64,000 nucleotides of DNA from Kribbella voronezhensis (lineage in GTDB: Bacteria; Actinomycetota; Actinomycetes; Propionibacteriales; Kribbellaceae). Where the stretch lies: NCBI RefSeq assembly GCF_004365175.1, contig NZ_SOCE01000002.1:1116001-1180000 (forward strand), written 5' to 3'. Shown one piece after another: positions 1 through 8,929 of the stretch. Under the pieces are notes generated by a model, which saw only the letters and a program-made list of their open reading frames with translations, did not search any database and was not told where the DNA came from. Both the position numbers and the translations under genes were made by a program. Within the stretch, counting starts at the first letter, position 1, and every line of letters starts with the position of its first letter.

Positions 1-146
1 CCGCCGCGACTCCAACGCAGCTTGACGAGTGGGCCCGCGGGGTCGAGTTCGGCGTCCGGTAACAGCACCGGTAGCAGATCGGCGACCAGGTCCAGCACCT
101 GCCTGCCGTCGAACGGTGGCTGGCCGTCGAACGGTGTATCGGTCAT
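1..146 (-). CDS. N-terminal fragment of an unknown protein, divergent from eccC
   Basis: The minus strand is open from an ATG at 146-144 to the window edge, giving 48 codons that begin MTDTPFDGQPPFDGRQ and continue as a Leu/Val/Asp-rich helix-like stretch. I do not recognise the family. The reading is supported by typical actinobacterial codon use (G/C in third positions) and by its divergent placement 102 bp from eccC. A short perfect palindrome (ctcta-c-tagag, 163-173) lies in the shared promoter region. The start could lie elsewhere, and the function cannot be inferred from this fragment. Confidence 0.5.
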   Translation of the reverse strand, partial: MTDTPFDGQPPFDGRQVLDLVADLLPVLLPDAELDPAGPLVKLRWSRG

Positions 147-248
147 CGGTAGTGAGCTCCGCCTCTACTAGAGTCCGGGTGCAGCATGCCATCTGAGGCG
201 TTCACACAGTTCAGTCGAGGGGCCGAGCGGCTCAGCTGAGGAGAGAAA

Positions 249-3200
249 GTGTCGACCCGACTTGTGCACCGCCCGGCGCGGAGCACCAGGAGCATCGACA
301 CCGGGCAACCGCGGGTGATCGAGACCCCGCCGCCCGGCGCGCGCGGCAAGGCCGGCGGTAACGCGATGCAGGCCTTGATGCCTGCGGTCGGTGTGCTCGG
401 TTCGGTCGGGATGATGAGCACGATGCGGACCGGTACGTCGGCGGTGATCGGCGTCGGCGTGTTGTTTCTCACGCTGGTCGGAACGTTCGGGATGGCGTTC
501 TCGTCCCGCGGCCGGGCCGGCAAGGAGAGTCGCGAGCAGCGCAACCGGTACCTGGACTACCTGGAACGGCTCCGCGAGGAGTTCGGCAAGATGGAACGCG
601 CCAGCCGCAAGACCGCGCTGGCGCTGAACCCGCCGGCCGACGCGCTGGTGGACTGCGTCCGCGATCCGGCCCGGCTGTGGGAGCGCCGGCGCAGCGACCC
701 CGACTTCCTGCTGGTCCGTTGCGCGACCGGGCGGATGCCGGTCGTGCCCGCGACGCTGGCCGCGTCCGGTTCGATGATGGATCCGCCGGACCCGTTCATG
801 ATGGCCGAGGCCGAGGCACTGGCCCGCCGGTTCGCGTTGATGCCGGACATGCCGCTGACGATCCCGCTCGACCTGGCAGGCAACGTCAGCATCGTCGGCG
901 ACCGCGACGGCGTAGTACGGATTGCCCGGGCTCTGCTGCTGCAGGCGGCCGTCTTCCATGCGCCGGAGGATCTGGAGCTGGCGGCGTGTTTCCCGCCGGC
1001 GTCGCTGGACCAGTGGCAGTGGCTCGGCTGGCTGCCGCATGCGTGCGACCCGGATCGCCGTGAAGGCCCGCATCCGTTCCGCCGGATCGCCCAGAAGCCG
1101 GACGAGCTGGCCGGGCTGATCAGCGAGGACGTGGCGTCGCGCGCGAAGCTGGCCAGTGAGGCCAAGCGGGGCTCGCTCGGCAACGGCGATGCCCGCCGGA
1201 TGATCCAGCGGATGCTGGTACTGCACGACACGTACGGCGAGGTCGCCACCGAGGTGGTGACCAACGACGAGACGCTGTCGGTCGGAGACGTGGGTGTCAC
1301 TGTGCTGCACCTGGTCGCGGACCGGATGCAGGAGCCCAGCAACGTCGCGATCCGGATCACTGTGCAGGAAGGCAAGGTGCTGGTCGAGGACTTGCGCGGC
1401 GGCGGTTACCTGACCGCCGAGGGGCAGCTGGACGACACGCCGCTGGCCACCGCCGAAGGGCTGGCTCGCGCGCTGGCGCCGTTGCGGTTGTCGGCGGAGT
1501 CGCTCGAAGAGGACGCCTCGCTCAAGACCGTCGACTTCATGAGCCTGCTGCAGATCGATGACCCGGGCAACGTCGACCTCGCCCGCATGTGGACCCCGCG
1601 CAACGAGCGCGCGTTCCTGCGGGTGCCGCTCGGTCTCGACAGCGCCGGTCAGCCGGTCGTGCTGGACCTCAAGGAGTCCGCCCAGCTGGGAATGGGCCCA
1701 CATGGTCTCTGCATCGGCGCGACCGGTTCCGGCAAGTCCGAAGTACTGCGAACGCTCGTGATGGGGCTGCTCGCGACGCACTCGCCGGAAGACCTGGCGA
1801 TGGTGCTGATCGACTACAAGGGTGGCGCCACCTTCGCGCCGTTCGACGGCGTACCGCACGTGGCCGGCATCATCACCAACCTGGTCGACGACCCGAGCCT
1901 GACCGAGCGCGCGTACGCCAGCCTCGCCGGTGAGGTGCAGCGGCGTCAGCAGATGCTGAAGGACGCGGGCAACGTCGCCAACATCACCGACTACCGGTTG
2001 CTGCGCAAGCAGAATCCAGCCCTGCCGGCGTACCCACACCTGTTCGTGCTGATCGACGAGTTCGGCGAACTGCTCACCGCGCGGCCGGACTTCATCGACC
2101 TGTTCCTCTCCATCGGCCGGATCGGCCGCTCCATCGGTGTGCACCTGCTGCTGGCGAGCCAGCGCGTCGAGGGCGGCAAGCTGCGCGGACTGGAGACCTA
2201 CCTGTCGTACCGGCTCGGTCTGCGGACGTTCTCCGAGGAGGAGAGCCAGACCGTCCTGAACACCCCGGATGCGTTCCATCTGCCGCCGCTGCCGGGCTTC
2301 GGGTACTTGAAGGTCGACACCTCCGTGTACCAGCGGTTCCGCGCGGCGTATGTCTCCGGCCCCTACAAGGGCGCGGTCGCGCTGACTCAGGAGAAGGAGC
2401 AAGACGGTCCCGCCGTACGCCCGTACCTCGTGACGCCGTACCAGCAGCCGGATCTCGCGCAGTTGGCCGCTGAGGACAAGAAGGACGAGGACGAGGACGA
2501 CTCGACCGAGCGGACCACCGGTCCCACGGTGCTCGGGGTCTTCGTCGACCAGGTGAAGCCGTCGGCGACGCCGGTGCCTCAGGTCTGGTTGCCGCCGCTG
2601 CCGAAGGTCTGCACGCTGGACCAGGTCGGCGGCCCGGTGGACATCGGCCCGCGCGGGCTGCAGTTCGCCGTACCGGCTCCGCCGATGTCTCCCGCGATCG
2701 GTGTCATCGACGACCCGCGCAAACAGACGCAGAGCGTACTGCGGCTCGACCTCACCCAGGCCGGTGGGCACGCCGCCTTGATCGGTGGGCCGCAGTCGGG
2801 CAAGACCACGTTCTTGCGGTCGCTGGTGACGTCGCTGGCGCACAGCTACACGCCGCAGGAGGTCGCGATCTACGCGATCGACCTGGCCGGTGGTGGCCTG
2901 CAACCGCTGGCCGACCTGCCGCATGTGGGTGGCGTGGCGATCCGGACCGATCGGGAGAAGATCCGCCGGACGCTCGAAGAGGTCCGCGGCATGCTCGACC
3001 ACCGCGAGATCGTGTTCCGCGACCGCGGGATCGACACGATGGAACGGCTTCGCTCGATGCACGCCGCGGGCGCGGTCCCGGAGCTGCCGGTGGCCGACGT
3101 CGTCCTGGTGCTGGACAACTACGGCGCCATCAAGACGACCTTCGACGACCTCGAGGAGCCGATCGCGGATCTGCTCGGCCGGGGCAGCAGCTACGGCATC

Positions 3201-4277
3201 CATGTCGTCACCACGATGATCCGGTGGACCGACGTACGGATGGCCTCGCAGGCCCTGTTCGGCACGGTGATGGAGCTGCGGATCAACGATCCGTCCGACT
3301 CCAACATCGAACGCCGGCTGCAGGAGACGATGCGCAACGCCGGCCCGGGCCGGGTGCTCATGCCGCGCACCAAGCTGTTCGCGCAGCTCGCTTTGCCGAG
3401 GGTCGACAGCTTGCTGCAGGACGACGACCTCACCGAGGCGATGCAGGGCCAGGCGTTGGCGCTGGCTTCGGCTTGGCAAGGACCGACCGCGCCCAAGGTG
3501 CGCGTGCTGCCGCTGCGACTGGAGCGCAAGACGCTGCCGAACGCACAGCAGGAGCCGGTCACCGTGCCGATCGGGATGGACGAGACCCGGATGGCGCCGG
3601 TCCTGCTGGACCTGTTCGACCGCGACGGCAACCTGGTGATCTTCGGCGACACCAAGTCGGGCAAGACCAACCTGCTCAAGCTGATCATGCAGCAGCTGAT
3701 CGACCGGTACAGCTCCGACGAGCTGGTGTTCGCGGTGATGGATCCGCGGCGCGGTCTGCGCGGCTTCCTGCCCGACGCGTACCTCGGCGGCTATGCCACC
3801 AGCGGCCGGGTCGGCGCAGGGCTGGCCGCCGGCGTCGCCGGTGAGCTGGAGAAGCGGCTGCCGGACGACTCGAACGAGGGCGCGCCGGTGCCCGTCGCAG
3901 GACCTCGGGTGATCGTGGTCGCCGACGACTACGACCTGCTGACCACTGGTGGCCAGGCCCCGATGGATCCCTTCCTGACGTTCATCGCGTCCGGCCGGGA
4001 CATCAACCTGCACTTCCTGATCGCCCGGCGTGCGGCCGGCGCGAGCAGGGCCTTGTACGAACCGTTCCTGACCACCGTGACGGAGTCCGGCACCGCCGGA
4101 CTGGTGCTGTCCGGTGACAGGGCAGAGGGCGCACTGTTCACCGGTGCGACACCCGGGAACTTCCCGTCCGGCCGTGGATTGTTCGTACGACGTGGCGAGC
4201 GCCCGTCGCTGATCCAGACGGCCCTGGCCGACGGAACCCCGACCACCGACGACGCAGATGGCGGAGGAGAGCAGTGA
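249..4277 (+). CDS. eccC: Type VII secretion FtsK/SpoIIIE ATPase EccC (EccCa-EccCb fusion)
   Basis: This 1342-aa protein has the EccC layout. A short N-terminus (STRLVHRPARSTR) is followed by two membrane segments (about residues 43-60 and 65-83) and three FtsK/SpoIIIE P-loop domains. Walker A motifs are GATGSGKS near residue 490, GGPQSGKT near 845 and GDTKSGKT near 1132. Only the first domain keeps a full Walker B (LIDEFGE, near 600); the others read LVLDNYG and VVADDYD. In known EccC proteins the first ATPase domain drives secretion and the last binds the substrate C-terminal signal. The GTG at 249 is chosen because a gaggaga-type ribosome site lies just upstream. The next gene overlaps its stop by 4 nt, so the operon is tightly coupled. 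The motor of the ESX membrane complex is thus present, but no WXG100 substrate pair is visible in the window. Confidence 0.95.
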   Translation: MSTRLVHRPARSTRSIDTGQPRVIETPPPGARGKAGGNAMQALMPAVGVLGSVGMMSTMRTGTSAVIGVGVLFLTLVGTFGMAFSSRGRAGKESREQRNRYLDYLERLREEFGKMERASRKTALALNPPADALVDCVRDPARLWERRRSDPDFLLVRCATGRMPVVPATLAASGSMMDPPDPFMMAEAEALARRFALMPDMPLTIPLDLAGNVSIVGDRDGVVRIARALLLQAAVFHAPEDLELAACFPPASLDQWQWLGWLPHACDPDRREGPHPFRRIAQKPDELAGLISEDVASRAKLASEAKRGSLGNGDARRMIQRMLVLHDTYGEVATEVVTNDETLSVGDVGVTVLHLVADRMQEPSNVAIRITVQEGKVLVEDLRGGGYLTAEGQLDDTPLATAEGLARALAPLRLSAESLEEDASLKTVDFMSLLQIDDPGNVDLARMWTPRNERAFLRVPLGLDSAGQPVVLDLKESAQLGMGPHGLCIGATGSGKSEVLRTLVMGLLATHSPEDLAMVLIDYKGGATFAPFDGVPHVAGIITNLVDDPSLTERAYASLAGEVQRRQQMLKDAGNVANITDYRLLRKQNPALPAYPHLFVLIDEFGELLTARPDFIDLFLSIGRIGRSIGVHLLLASQRVEGGKLRGLETYLSYRLGLRTFSEEESQTVLNTPDAFHLPPLPGFGYLKVDTSVYQRFRAAYVSGPYKGAVALTQEKEQDGPAVRPYLVTPYQQPDLAQLAAEDKKDEDEDDSTERTTGPTVLGVFVDQVKPSATPVPQVWLPPLPKVCTLDQVGGPVDIGPRGLQFAVPAPPMSPAIGVIDDPRKQTQSVLRLDLTQAGGHAALIGGPQSGKTTFLRSLVTSLAHSYTPQEVAIYAIDLAGGGLQPLADLPHVGGVAIRTDREKIRRTLEEVRGMLDHREIVFRDRGIDTMERLRSMHAAGAVPELPVADVVLVLDNYGAIKTTFDDLEEPIADLLGRGSSYGIHVVTTMIRWTDVRMASQALFGTVMELRINDPSDSNIERRLQETMRNAGPGRVLMPRTKLFAQLALPRVDSLLQDDDLTEAMQGQALALASAWQGPTAPKVRVLPLRLERKTLPNAQQEPVTVPIGMDETRMAPVLLDLFDRDGNLVIFGDTKSGKTNLLKLIMQQLIDRYSSDELVFAVMDPRRGLRGFLPDAYLGGYATSGRVGAGLAAGVAGELEKRLPDDSNEGAPVPVAGPRVIVVADDYDLLTTGGQAPMDPFLTFIASGRDINLHFLIARRAAGASRALYEPFLTTVTESGTAGLVLSGDRAEGALFTGATPGNFPSGRGLFVRRGERPSLIQTALADGTPTTDDADGGGEQ

Positions 4278-4687
4278 GCTACGACGTGGTGGCACTGATC
4301 GACGGGCGACCGTCGTACCAGGACGTGCTGGCGGGCATGATGGCCGCCGGGCCGGACTGGCTGGTGCGCGATGTGTCCGACGGCGCGGTACTGCAGCTGT
4401 GCAACCCGGCAGGGGAGCCGCTGGCCTCACTGGAGGCGCCGATCCTGATCCAGGTGCCCGGCGAGGTGGAGAGGCTGCTCGGGCCGGAGCTGGCCGGCGT
4501 ACCGACACCGGTGTGGTGGGCCGAGGTCCGGGCCGACCCGCAGAACGGTGGGCCCGAGCTGGCCGACCGGTACGCCGCCGAGCTGGTCAAGCGGCTCGGC
4601 GGCCAGGTGTGGAAGCCGGCTCCGCCGCCGTTCGACCCGCCGACCGGACCCGCCGTCACCGATGTTGCTGGAGGCAACAATGCCTAA
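4274..4687 (+). CDS. Unknown 137-aa protein in the T7SS operon
   Basis: The GTG at 4274 overlaps the eccC stop in a GTGA arrangement, so the two are translationally coupled. The 137-aa product has no signal peptide or membrane segment. It looks like a compact cytosolic alpha/beta protein (MSYDVVALIDGRPSYQDV at the start) with a Trp pair (PVWWAEVRADP, about residues 79-89) and a proline-rich end. I do not recognise a named family. Its place between eccC and eccD, next to a DUF6177-like gene, suggests a dedicated accessory such as a substrate chaperone or assembly factor. That role is inferred from context only. It overlaps the next gene by 8 nt. Confidence 0.8.
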   Translation: MSYDVVALIDGRPSYQDVLAGMMAAGPDWLVRDVSDGAVLQLCNPAGEPLASLEAPILIQVPGEVERLLGPELAGVPTPVWWAEVRADPQNGGPELADRYAAELVKRLGGQVWKPAPPPFDPPTGPAVTDVAGGNNA

Positions 4688-5732
4688 CCCGGTCGAGCTG
4701 AGCCCCGCGATCGACCTGCACACCGACAAGGTCGTCGTGATCATGCAGGACCGCCCGGTGGTCGGCATGTCCGCCTGGCTGGTGGACGCGCTGGCGGCCG
4801 CCGAGGCGGCAGGACTAGGCGTCCAGCTGGTCACGCCCGCGACGACGCGGCTGACGTTCGCAGTACGGACCACGCTGTTCAGCGGGCGGGACTCGCGCTG
4901 GGTGGTGACCGAGCCGAACGGCGAGGGCGCGTACGACGGACTGGGCGGCTCGAAGCTCAAGTGGGACGGGCAGATGTTCCAGGCCGTCGCGGCCGGTGAG
5001 CAGGACAAGGTCGACATGAGCCCGACCTTCGTCGCGGTCGACCTCGAGCTGCCGTCGCAGCTGCTGATCACCGCGCGGGTGCGCTACCAGGCTCTCGAGA
5101 CGACGGTCGTCGGCAAGGCGGCCGAGCAGTTGTTCAAGGACCTGACCGGTGACGAGCCGGCCGGGTGGGGGACCGCCGAGCCGGTGTCGCAGCCGTGGAA
5201 CGTGGGCCAGCTGACGGCGTACTGCCGGCGCCGGGCGCCGAAGCCGACCTGGCTGTCGGTTGTCGGCGGCAAGGACGGTTTGAGCGCCATGGGTGCGGTG
5301 GAGATCCACAGGCGGCCCGCCGGCCTCGAGGAGGTCATCAACCTCGCGGTGGCGACGCCGGACGGCCTGCCGACTCCCGAGGCCGTCCAGAAAGTCGGCG
5401 AGCGGCTGGCGAACAGTTTCACGCTGGTGTCGTTCTTCGCTCAGGGTGCGCACGGCGGTACTGACACGAACGCGATGCCGCACTGGGTCGGCGTACCGGT
5501 TCCGATGGCGATGGCTGTCGGCAACGATGCGCTGCGCGGTGACGGGATGGCCAAGGCACTGGACATGACCGGTGTCGCCGACATCACGCCGGTCAAGATC
5601 GGCCCGGCCGCGTCGCCGGCGGTGTGGTACCCGATCGGTGACGGCAAGAACCAGCTGGACTGGAACATTTACAGCGCGCTGCTCGGCCGGCTGCTGCCGC
5701 CCGGTACGCCGATCAGTCGGCCGACTGCTTAA
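4680..5732 (+). CDS. DUF6177-like T7SS-associated protein
   Basis: ATG at 4680 is preceded by ggagg about 8 nt upstream and overlaps the previous stop by 8 nt, giving 350 aa. There is no signal peptide and no clear membrane span. The sequence runs MPNPVELSPAIDLHTDKVVV at the start, has a central region rich in conserved-looking Trp/Gly positions, and ends WNIYSALLGRLLPPGTP. It resembles the family I know as DUF6177, which occurs in actinobacterial T7SS loci; the family assignment is from memory and moderate. The function is unknown. Sitting between EccC and EccD in an overlapping operon, it probably works with the secretion machine in the cytoplasm. Confidence 0.75.
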   Translation: MPNPVELSPAIDLHTDKVVVIMQDRPVVGMSAWLVDALAAAEAAGLGVQLVTPATTRLTFAVRTTLFSGRDSRWVVTEPNGEGAYDGLGGSKLKWDGQMFQAVAAGEQDKVDMSPTFVAVDLELPSQLLITARVRYQALETTVVGKAAEQLFKDLTGDEPAGWGTAEPVSQPWNVGQLTAYCRRRAPKPTWLSVVGGKDGLSAMGAVEIHRRPAGLEEVINLAVATPDGLPTPEAVQKVGERLANSFTLVSFFAQGAHGGTDTNAMPHWVGVPVPMAMAVGNDALRGDGMAKALDMTGVADITPVKIGPAASPAVWYPIGDGKNQLDWNIYSALLGRLLPPGTPISRPTA

Positions 5733-5767
5733 GTGAACGCTGCAACGACGATCAGAGAGGTGTACAG

Positions 5768-7093
5768 GTGGCTGCGGTCTACAGCCGGGTGACCATCATC
5801 GGCAGGCAACGCCAGATGGACGCCGTCCTGCCGGTGGACGAGCCGCTGGGCCGGTTGATGCCGGACCTGTTGCGGATGCTCGGCGAGCCGGTCGACCCGT
5901 CGCCGCGGCGCCGGTACCTGACCACGCCGACCGGCCAGACGGTCTCGCTCGAACTCACTCTGGGTTCGGCGCAGATCGGCGACGGTTCCGTACTGCGGCT
6001 TGCCGCCGAGGGCGAGGTGCCACCCCCGCCGACCGTGTACGACGTGGTCGAGGAGGCCGTGGACGACCTCGAGCGGCGGGGCACCACCTTCCAGCGCAAG
6101 CATCGGCACTGGGCCGCCGGTGCCGCGCTGATCTTCGCGCTGCTCGCCGGTGCGATCGCGCTGGCCCGGGCGGTCGACGGCGACGTGGCCGCCTTCGTGC
6201 TGCTCGTCGTTGCGATCATCACCGGTCTCGGCGGAGTAGTGCTCGGCCGCGCCGGGCAGCGGACGACCGCGATCACCTTGCTGATCGTGACCCCGATCCT
6301 GCTCGCGATCGTCGCCTGGTCGCTCGGCAGCTCGGAGGACTGGTCGACGCCGATGCGTGCCGGGATCGTTGCCCTCGGGCTGGCGCTTGGGCCGCTGCTG
6401 TTCGCAATGGCCGGGCTGGCCGGTGGCGGCCTGGTCGGTGGCGGTACGGCGATGATCTTCGCGTTGATCTGGATCGTCGGTGTGGCGGCCGGTGTGTCCA
6501 GCGAGAAGCTGAGCGCTCTGGTGGCCGTCGTGGCGGTGCTGCTCCTCGGCGTACTGCCGCGTCTCGCGCTGTCGATGTCGGGGCTCACCGCGCTGGACGA
6601 CCGGCGATCGAGTGGAAACGAGATCGGCCGGCCGGACGTCGAGTCGGCCCTGAACGCCGCGCACGTGGGTCTGGCGCTCTCCGCGACGGCGATCGCGCTG
6701 TGGTCCGCCGCTGCTGGGATCGTGCTCGCGCTGCACGGGTCGGTCTGGACAGTGTCCATCGCTGCTCTGCTGGCGCTGCTGCTGTGCGCGCGCTCGCGTC
6801 TGTACCCGTTGGCCGCTGAGGTGCTCGGGTTGTTCACTGCCGCGGGAGTGATCGTCGCCGCGTTGGTCCAGGATCTGTCGCAGAAGTCGGTGGGTGGCAC
6901 ACTTGTAGCAGTCGGGCTACTCGTGGTGGTGGCGATGGTCGGTGCCTTCGGCCTGAGCTGGACGCCACAGGACCACGTGCAGGTCCGGCTCGGCCAGGTG
7001 CTGGACCAGATCCAGGTACTGGCCGTCGTAGCGCTGGTACCGCTGACCCTCGGAGCCTTCGGGGTCTTCAGCGGGCTGCTCAAAGTCTTCTGA
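5768..7093 (+). CDS. eccD: Type VII secretion integral membrane protein EccD
   Basis: This 441-aa protein starts with a ubiquitin-like (YukD-type) cytosolic domain (about residues 1-95; YSRVTIIGRQRQMDAVLPVD) and continues as about eleven hydrophobic helices from residue 115 to the end. That is the EccD architecture: a polytopic membrane channel component of the ESX complex. GTG at 5768 follows an agagagg ribosome site. It lies 35 bp after the DUF6177-like gene and 9 bp before the MinD-like gene, so one operon is likely. EccB, EccE, mycosin and WXG100 genes are not in this window; they may lie to the left. Confidence 0.92.
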   Translation: MAAVYSRVTIIGRQRQMDAVLPVDEPLGRLMPDLLRMLGEPVDPSPRRRYLTTPTGQTVSLELTLGSAQIGDGSVLRLAAEGEVPPPPTVYDVVEEAVDDLERRGTTFQRKHRHWAAGAALIFALLAGAIALARAVDGDVAAFVLLVVAIITGLGGVVLGRAGQRTTAITLLIVTPILLAIVAWSLGSSEDWSTPMRAGIVALGLALGPLLFAMAGLAGGGLVGGGTAMIFALIWIVGVAAGVSSEKLSALVAVVAVLLLGVLPRLALSMSGLTALDDRRSSGNEIGRPDVESALNAAHVGLALSATAIALWSAAAGIVLALHGSVWTVSIAALLALLLCARSRLYPLAAEVLGLFTAAGVIVAALVQDLSQKSVGGTLVAVGLLVVVAMVGAFGLSWTPQDHVQVRLGQVLDQIQVLAVVALVPLTLGAFGVFSGLLKVF

Positions 7094-7102
7094 TCGGATG
7101 GT

Positions 7103-8812
7103 ATGACCGGGCCGAACTGGCAGGCGGAGCTGATGAACCGCCTCGACGACGATTCCGCGGCGGCTCCCCAACCGGCCGCCGCGGCCCCGGTTCCCCCTAC
7201 ACCCGAACCGGCCCCACCCGTCGCGCCGGCCCAGGCGGTTGCGCAGTCGGCGGCGCCTGAGCCGACGATGCCGCCGCCTCCTCCGGCGACGGGGGAGGGG
7301 TGGGGCGGTCCGCAGCAGCAGTATCAGCCCGGGTATCAGCAGTACGCGCCGCAGCCGCAGTACGGGCAGCTGTACTCGCAGCAGCCACCGCCGTACCAGC
7401 AGCCGCAGTACCCGCCGCAGCCTGCGTACGAGCAACCGCCGTACGGGCCGCCGCCGCAGGTGCCGCCTGCGCCGTACCAGCAGCCGTACGGTGAGCAGTA
7501 CCCGCCGCAGCCTTACCAGGCACCGCAGCAGTATCAGGCGCCAGCGCCGCAGTACTACGAACCTCCGGCGCAGCAGCAAGGCTGGCAGCAGCCCCCGCCG
7601 CCGCAACAACAGCAGCAGTGGGTCCAGCCGCCACCACCTCAGCAGCCGTCTTGGGAGCAGCCGCCACCTCAGCAGCCGCAGTGGGAGCAGCCGCCGCCGC
7701 CCCAGCAGGCGTCTGCCCAGCAATGGGAGCAGCCACCGGCTCAACCGCCGCCGGCGCAGCAATGGGAGCAGCCAGCGGCTCCACCGCCGCCGGCGCAGCA
7801 ATGGGTGCAGCCGCCGCCAGTTGAACAGCCGCCGGCCCCGCAGCAGCAGTGGGAGCAACCTGCCGGGGACGGTAGTTGGAACGCGCCGTCGGAGCCCGAA
7901 GCTGGCGGCTGGAACGGTCCCGCCCCCGACGGCGGCCCGGATGCGCACGCCTACACACCTGCCTACCAGGATCCGCTGGCGGGTCCGTTGCCTGCGGCAA
8001 CAGGTTCGGTCGGCCTGCAGCACGAGGATCCGTCCGGCGGGTTCTTCCGCAAGATCGGCCGGTTCGCCGCCGAAGCGGCCTACATCGCCGGTGCGTCCGG
8101 CCGGATGCAACGCGACGTCGAGAACATCGCGATCATCCGGCGCCCGATCGGCATCGGCCGGATGATCGGCGTCATCGGTCCTGTCCCGCAGAGCGGTACG
8201 TCGACCGTCACCGCTCTGCTCGCGGACGCCATCTCGTCCCAGCGCGGCGACATCGTGCTCGCGGTCGACGCTTACCCGTTGGAAGGCAAGCTCACCCACC
8301 GCCTCGACCAGGGCATCGCCAACACGCCCGGCTCGCGGGTCCAGCTCGCCCGCGCCGAACCGACCGCCGACGCGATCAGCGACGTCCTCGCGGCCCGGAA
8401 CGTCGGCGGCGCCAACCAGATCCCGCTGTCACTGGTGGACTGCCCGGCCGGTCTGTTCGAGGAAGCGACCGGGTACGTCGCCGGCGCGGCGCACGCCGTC
8501 GCGCTCGTCATCCCGTCGTCACGCGACGCCGCGCTGAGCAGCATCACCCTGCTCGACCAGTTGACGACGGACGGCCAGCACATGCTGGTCGACAAGGGCC
8601 TTGTCATCATCGCCGAGAACGTGCCCGACGATCCCGAGCCGGTCCGCTGGTTGCAGTCGGCCGTCTCGGACCGCGGCCTCGGCTACGTAGTACTGCCGTA
8701 CGACGCCCACCTGGCGCGTGCCTGGCCGCTCCAGCCGGAACGCCTCGAACCCGCCACCCGCAGGGCGGTGCTCGAACTCGCCGCCCGGTTGGTCCAACGC
8801 GCTACCCGCTGA
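7103..8812 (+). CDS. Pro/Gln-rich MinD/ParA-like protein with degenerate P-loop, T7SS operon
   Basis: The 569-aa product has two parts. Residues ~20-300 are low-complexity Pro/Gln/Tyr repeats (QQPPPYQQPQYPPQ, QWEQPP units). Residues ~305-569 look like a MinD/ParA fold. The deviant Walker A region (about residues 355-367) reads GVIGPVPQSGTST, where active relatives have KGGVGKTT, so both key lysines are absent. The following strand LAVDAYPLEGKL keeps the usual Asp. Proline-rich MinD-like proteins occur in other ESX loci (for example mycobacterial EspI), where they modulate secretion. Here nucleotide hydrolysis is doubtful, so a scaffold role is more likely. ATG at 7103 is 9 bp after eccD. Its codon use is biased by the CAG/CCG repeats, which also create spurious ORFs in other frames. 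Confidence 0.85.
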   Translation: MTGPNWQAELMNRLDDDSAAAPQPAAAAPVPPTPEPAPPVAPAQAVAQSAAPEPTMPPPPPATGEGWGGPQQQYQPGYQQYAPQPQYGQLYSQQPPPYQQPQYPPQPAYEQPPYGPPPQVPPAPYQQPYGEQYPPQPYQAPQQYQAPAPQYYEPPAQQQGWQQPPPPQQQQQWVQPPPPQQPSWEQPPPQQPQWEQPPPPQQASAQQWEQPPAQPPPAQQWEQPAAPPPPAQQWVQPPPVEQPPAPQQQWEQPAGDGSWNAPSEPEAGGWNGPAPDGGPDAHAYTPAYQDPLAGPLPAATGSVGLQHEDPSGGFFRKIGRFAAEAAYIAGASGRMQRDVENIAIIRRPIGIGRMIGVIGPVPQSGTSTVTALLADAISSQRGDIVLAVDAYPLEGKLTHRLDQGIANTPGSRVQLARAEPTADAISDVLAARNVGGANQIPLSLVDCPAGLFEEATGYVAGAAHAVALVIPSSRDAALSSITLLDQLTTDGQHMLVDKGLVIIAENVPDDPEPVRWLQSAVSDRGLGYVVLPYDAHLARAWPLQPERLEPATRRAVLELAARLVQRATR

Positions 8813-8929
8813 ACCGTTCCGCGGTTCCGCTCGTTCCTGCTGATGTAGCCCGATTTGGGGGTTTCGGGTAGAACAGCAAATAGCAGAGCGTTCAACTACT
8901 TTGGCCAGGACTCTTGGAGGTCCAGATAC

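Noticed and set aside
168..4508. 1446-aa minus-strand open frame opposite eccC
   Set aside because: It is antisense to a clear EccC, is composed of Arg/Gln/His-rich low-information sequence, and is a usual shadow in high-GC DNA.
7197..8000. Ala-rich ORFs overlapping the Pro/Gln repeats
   Set aside because: They are frame shadows of the CAG/CCG-rich repeat in the MinD-like gene.
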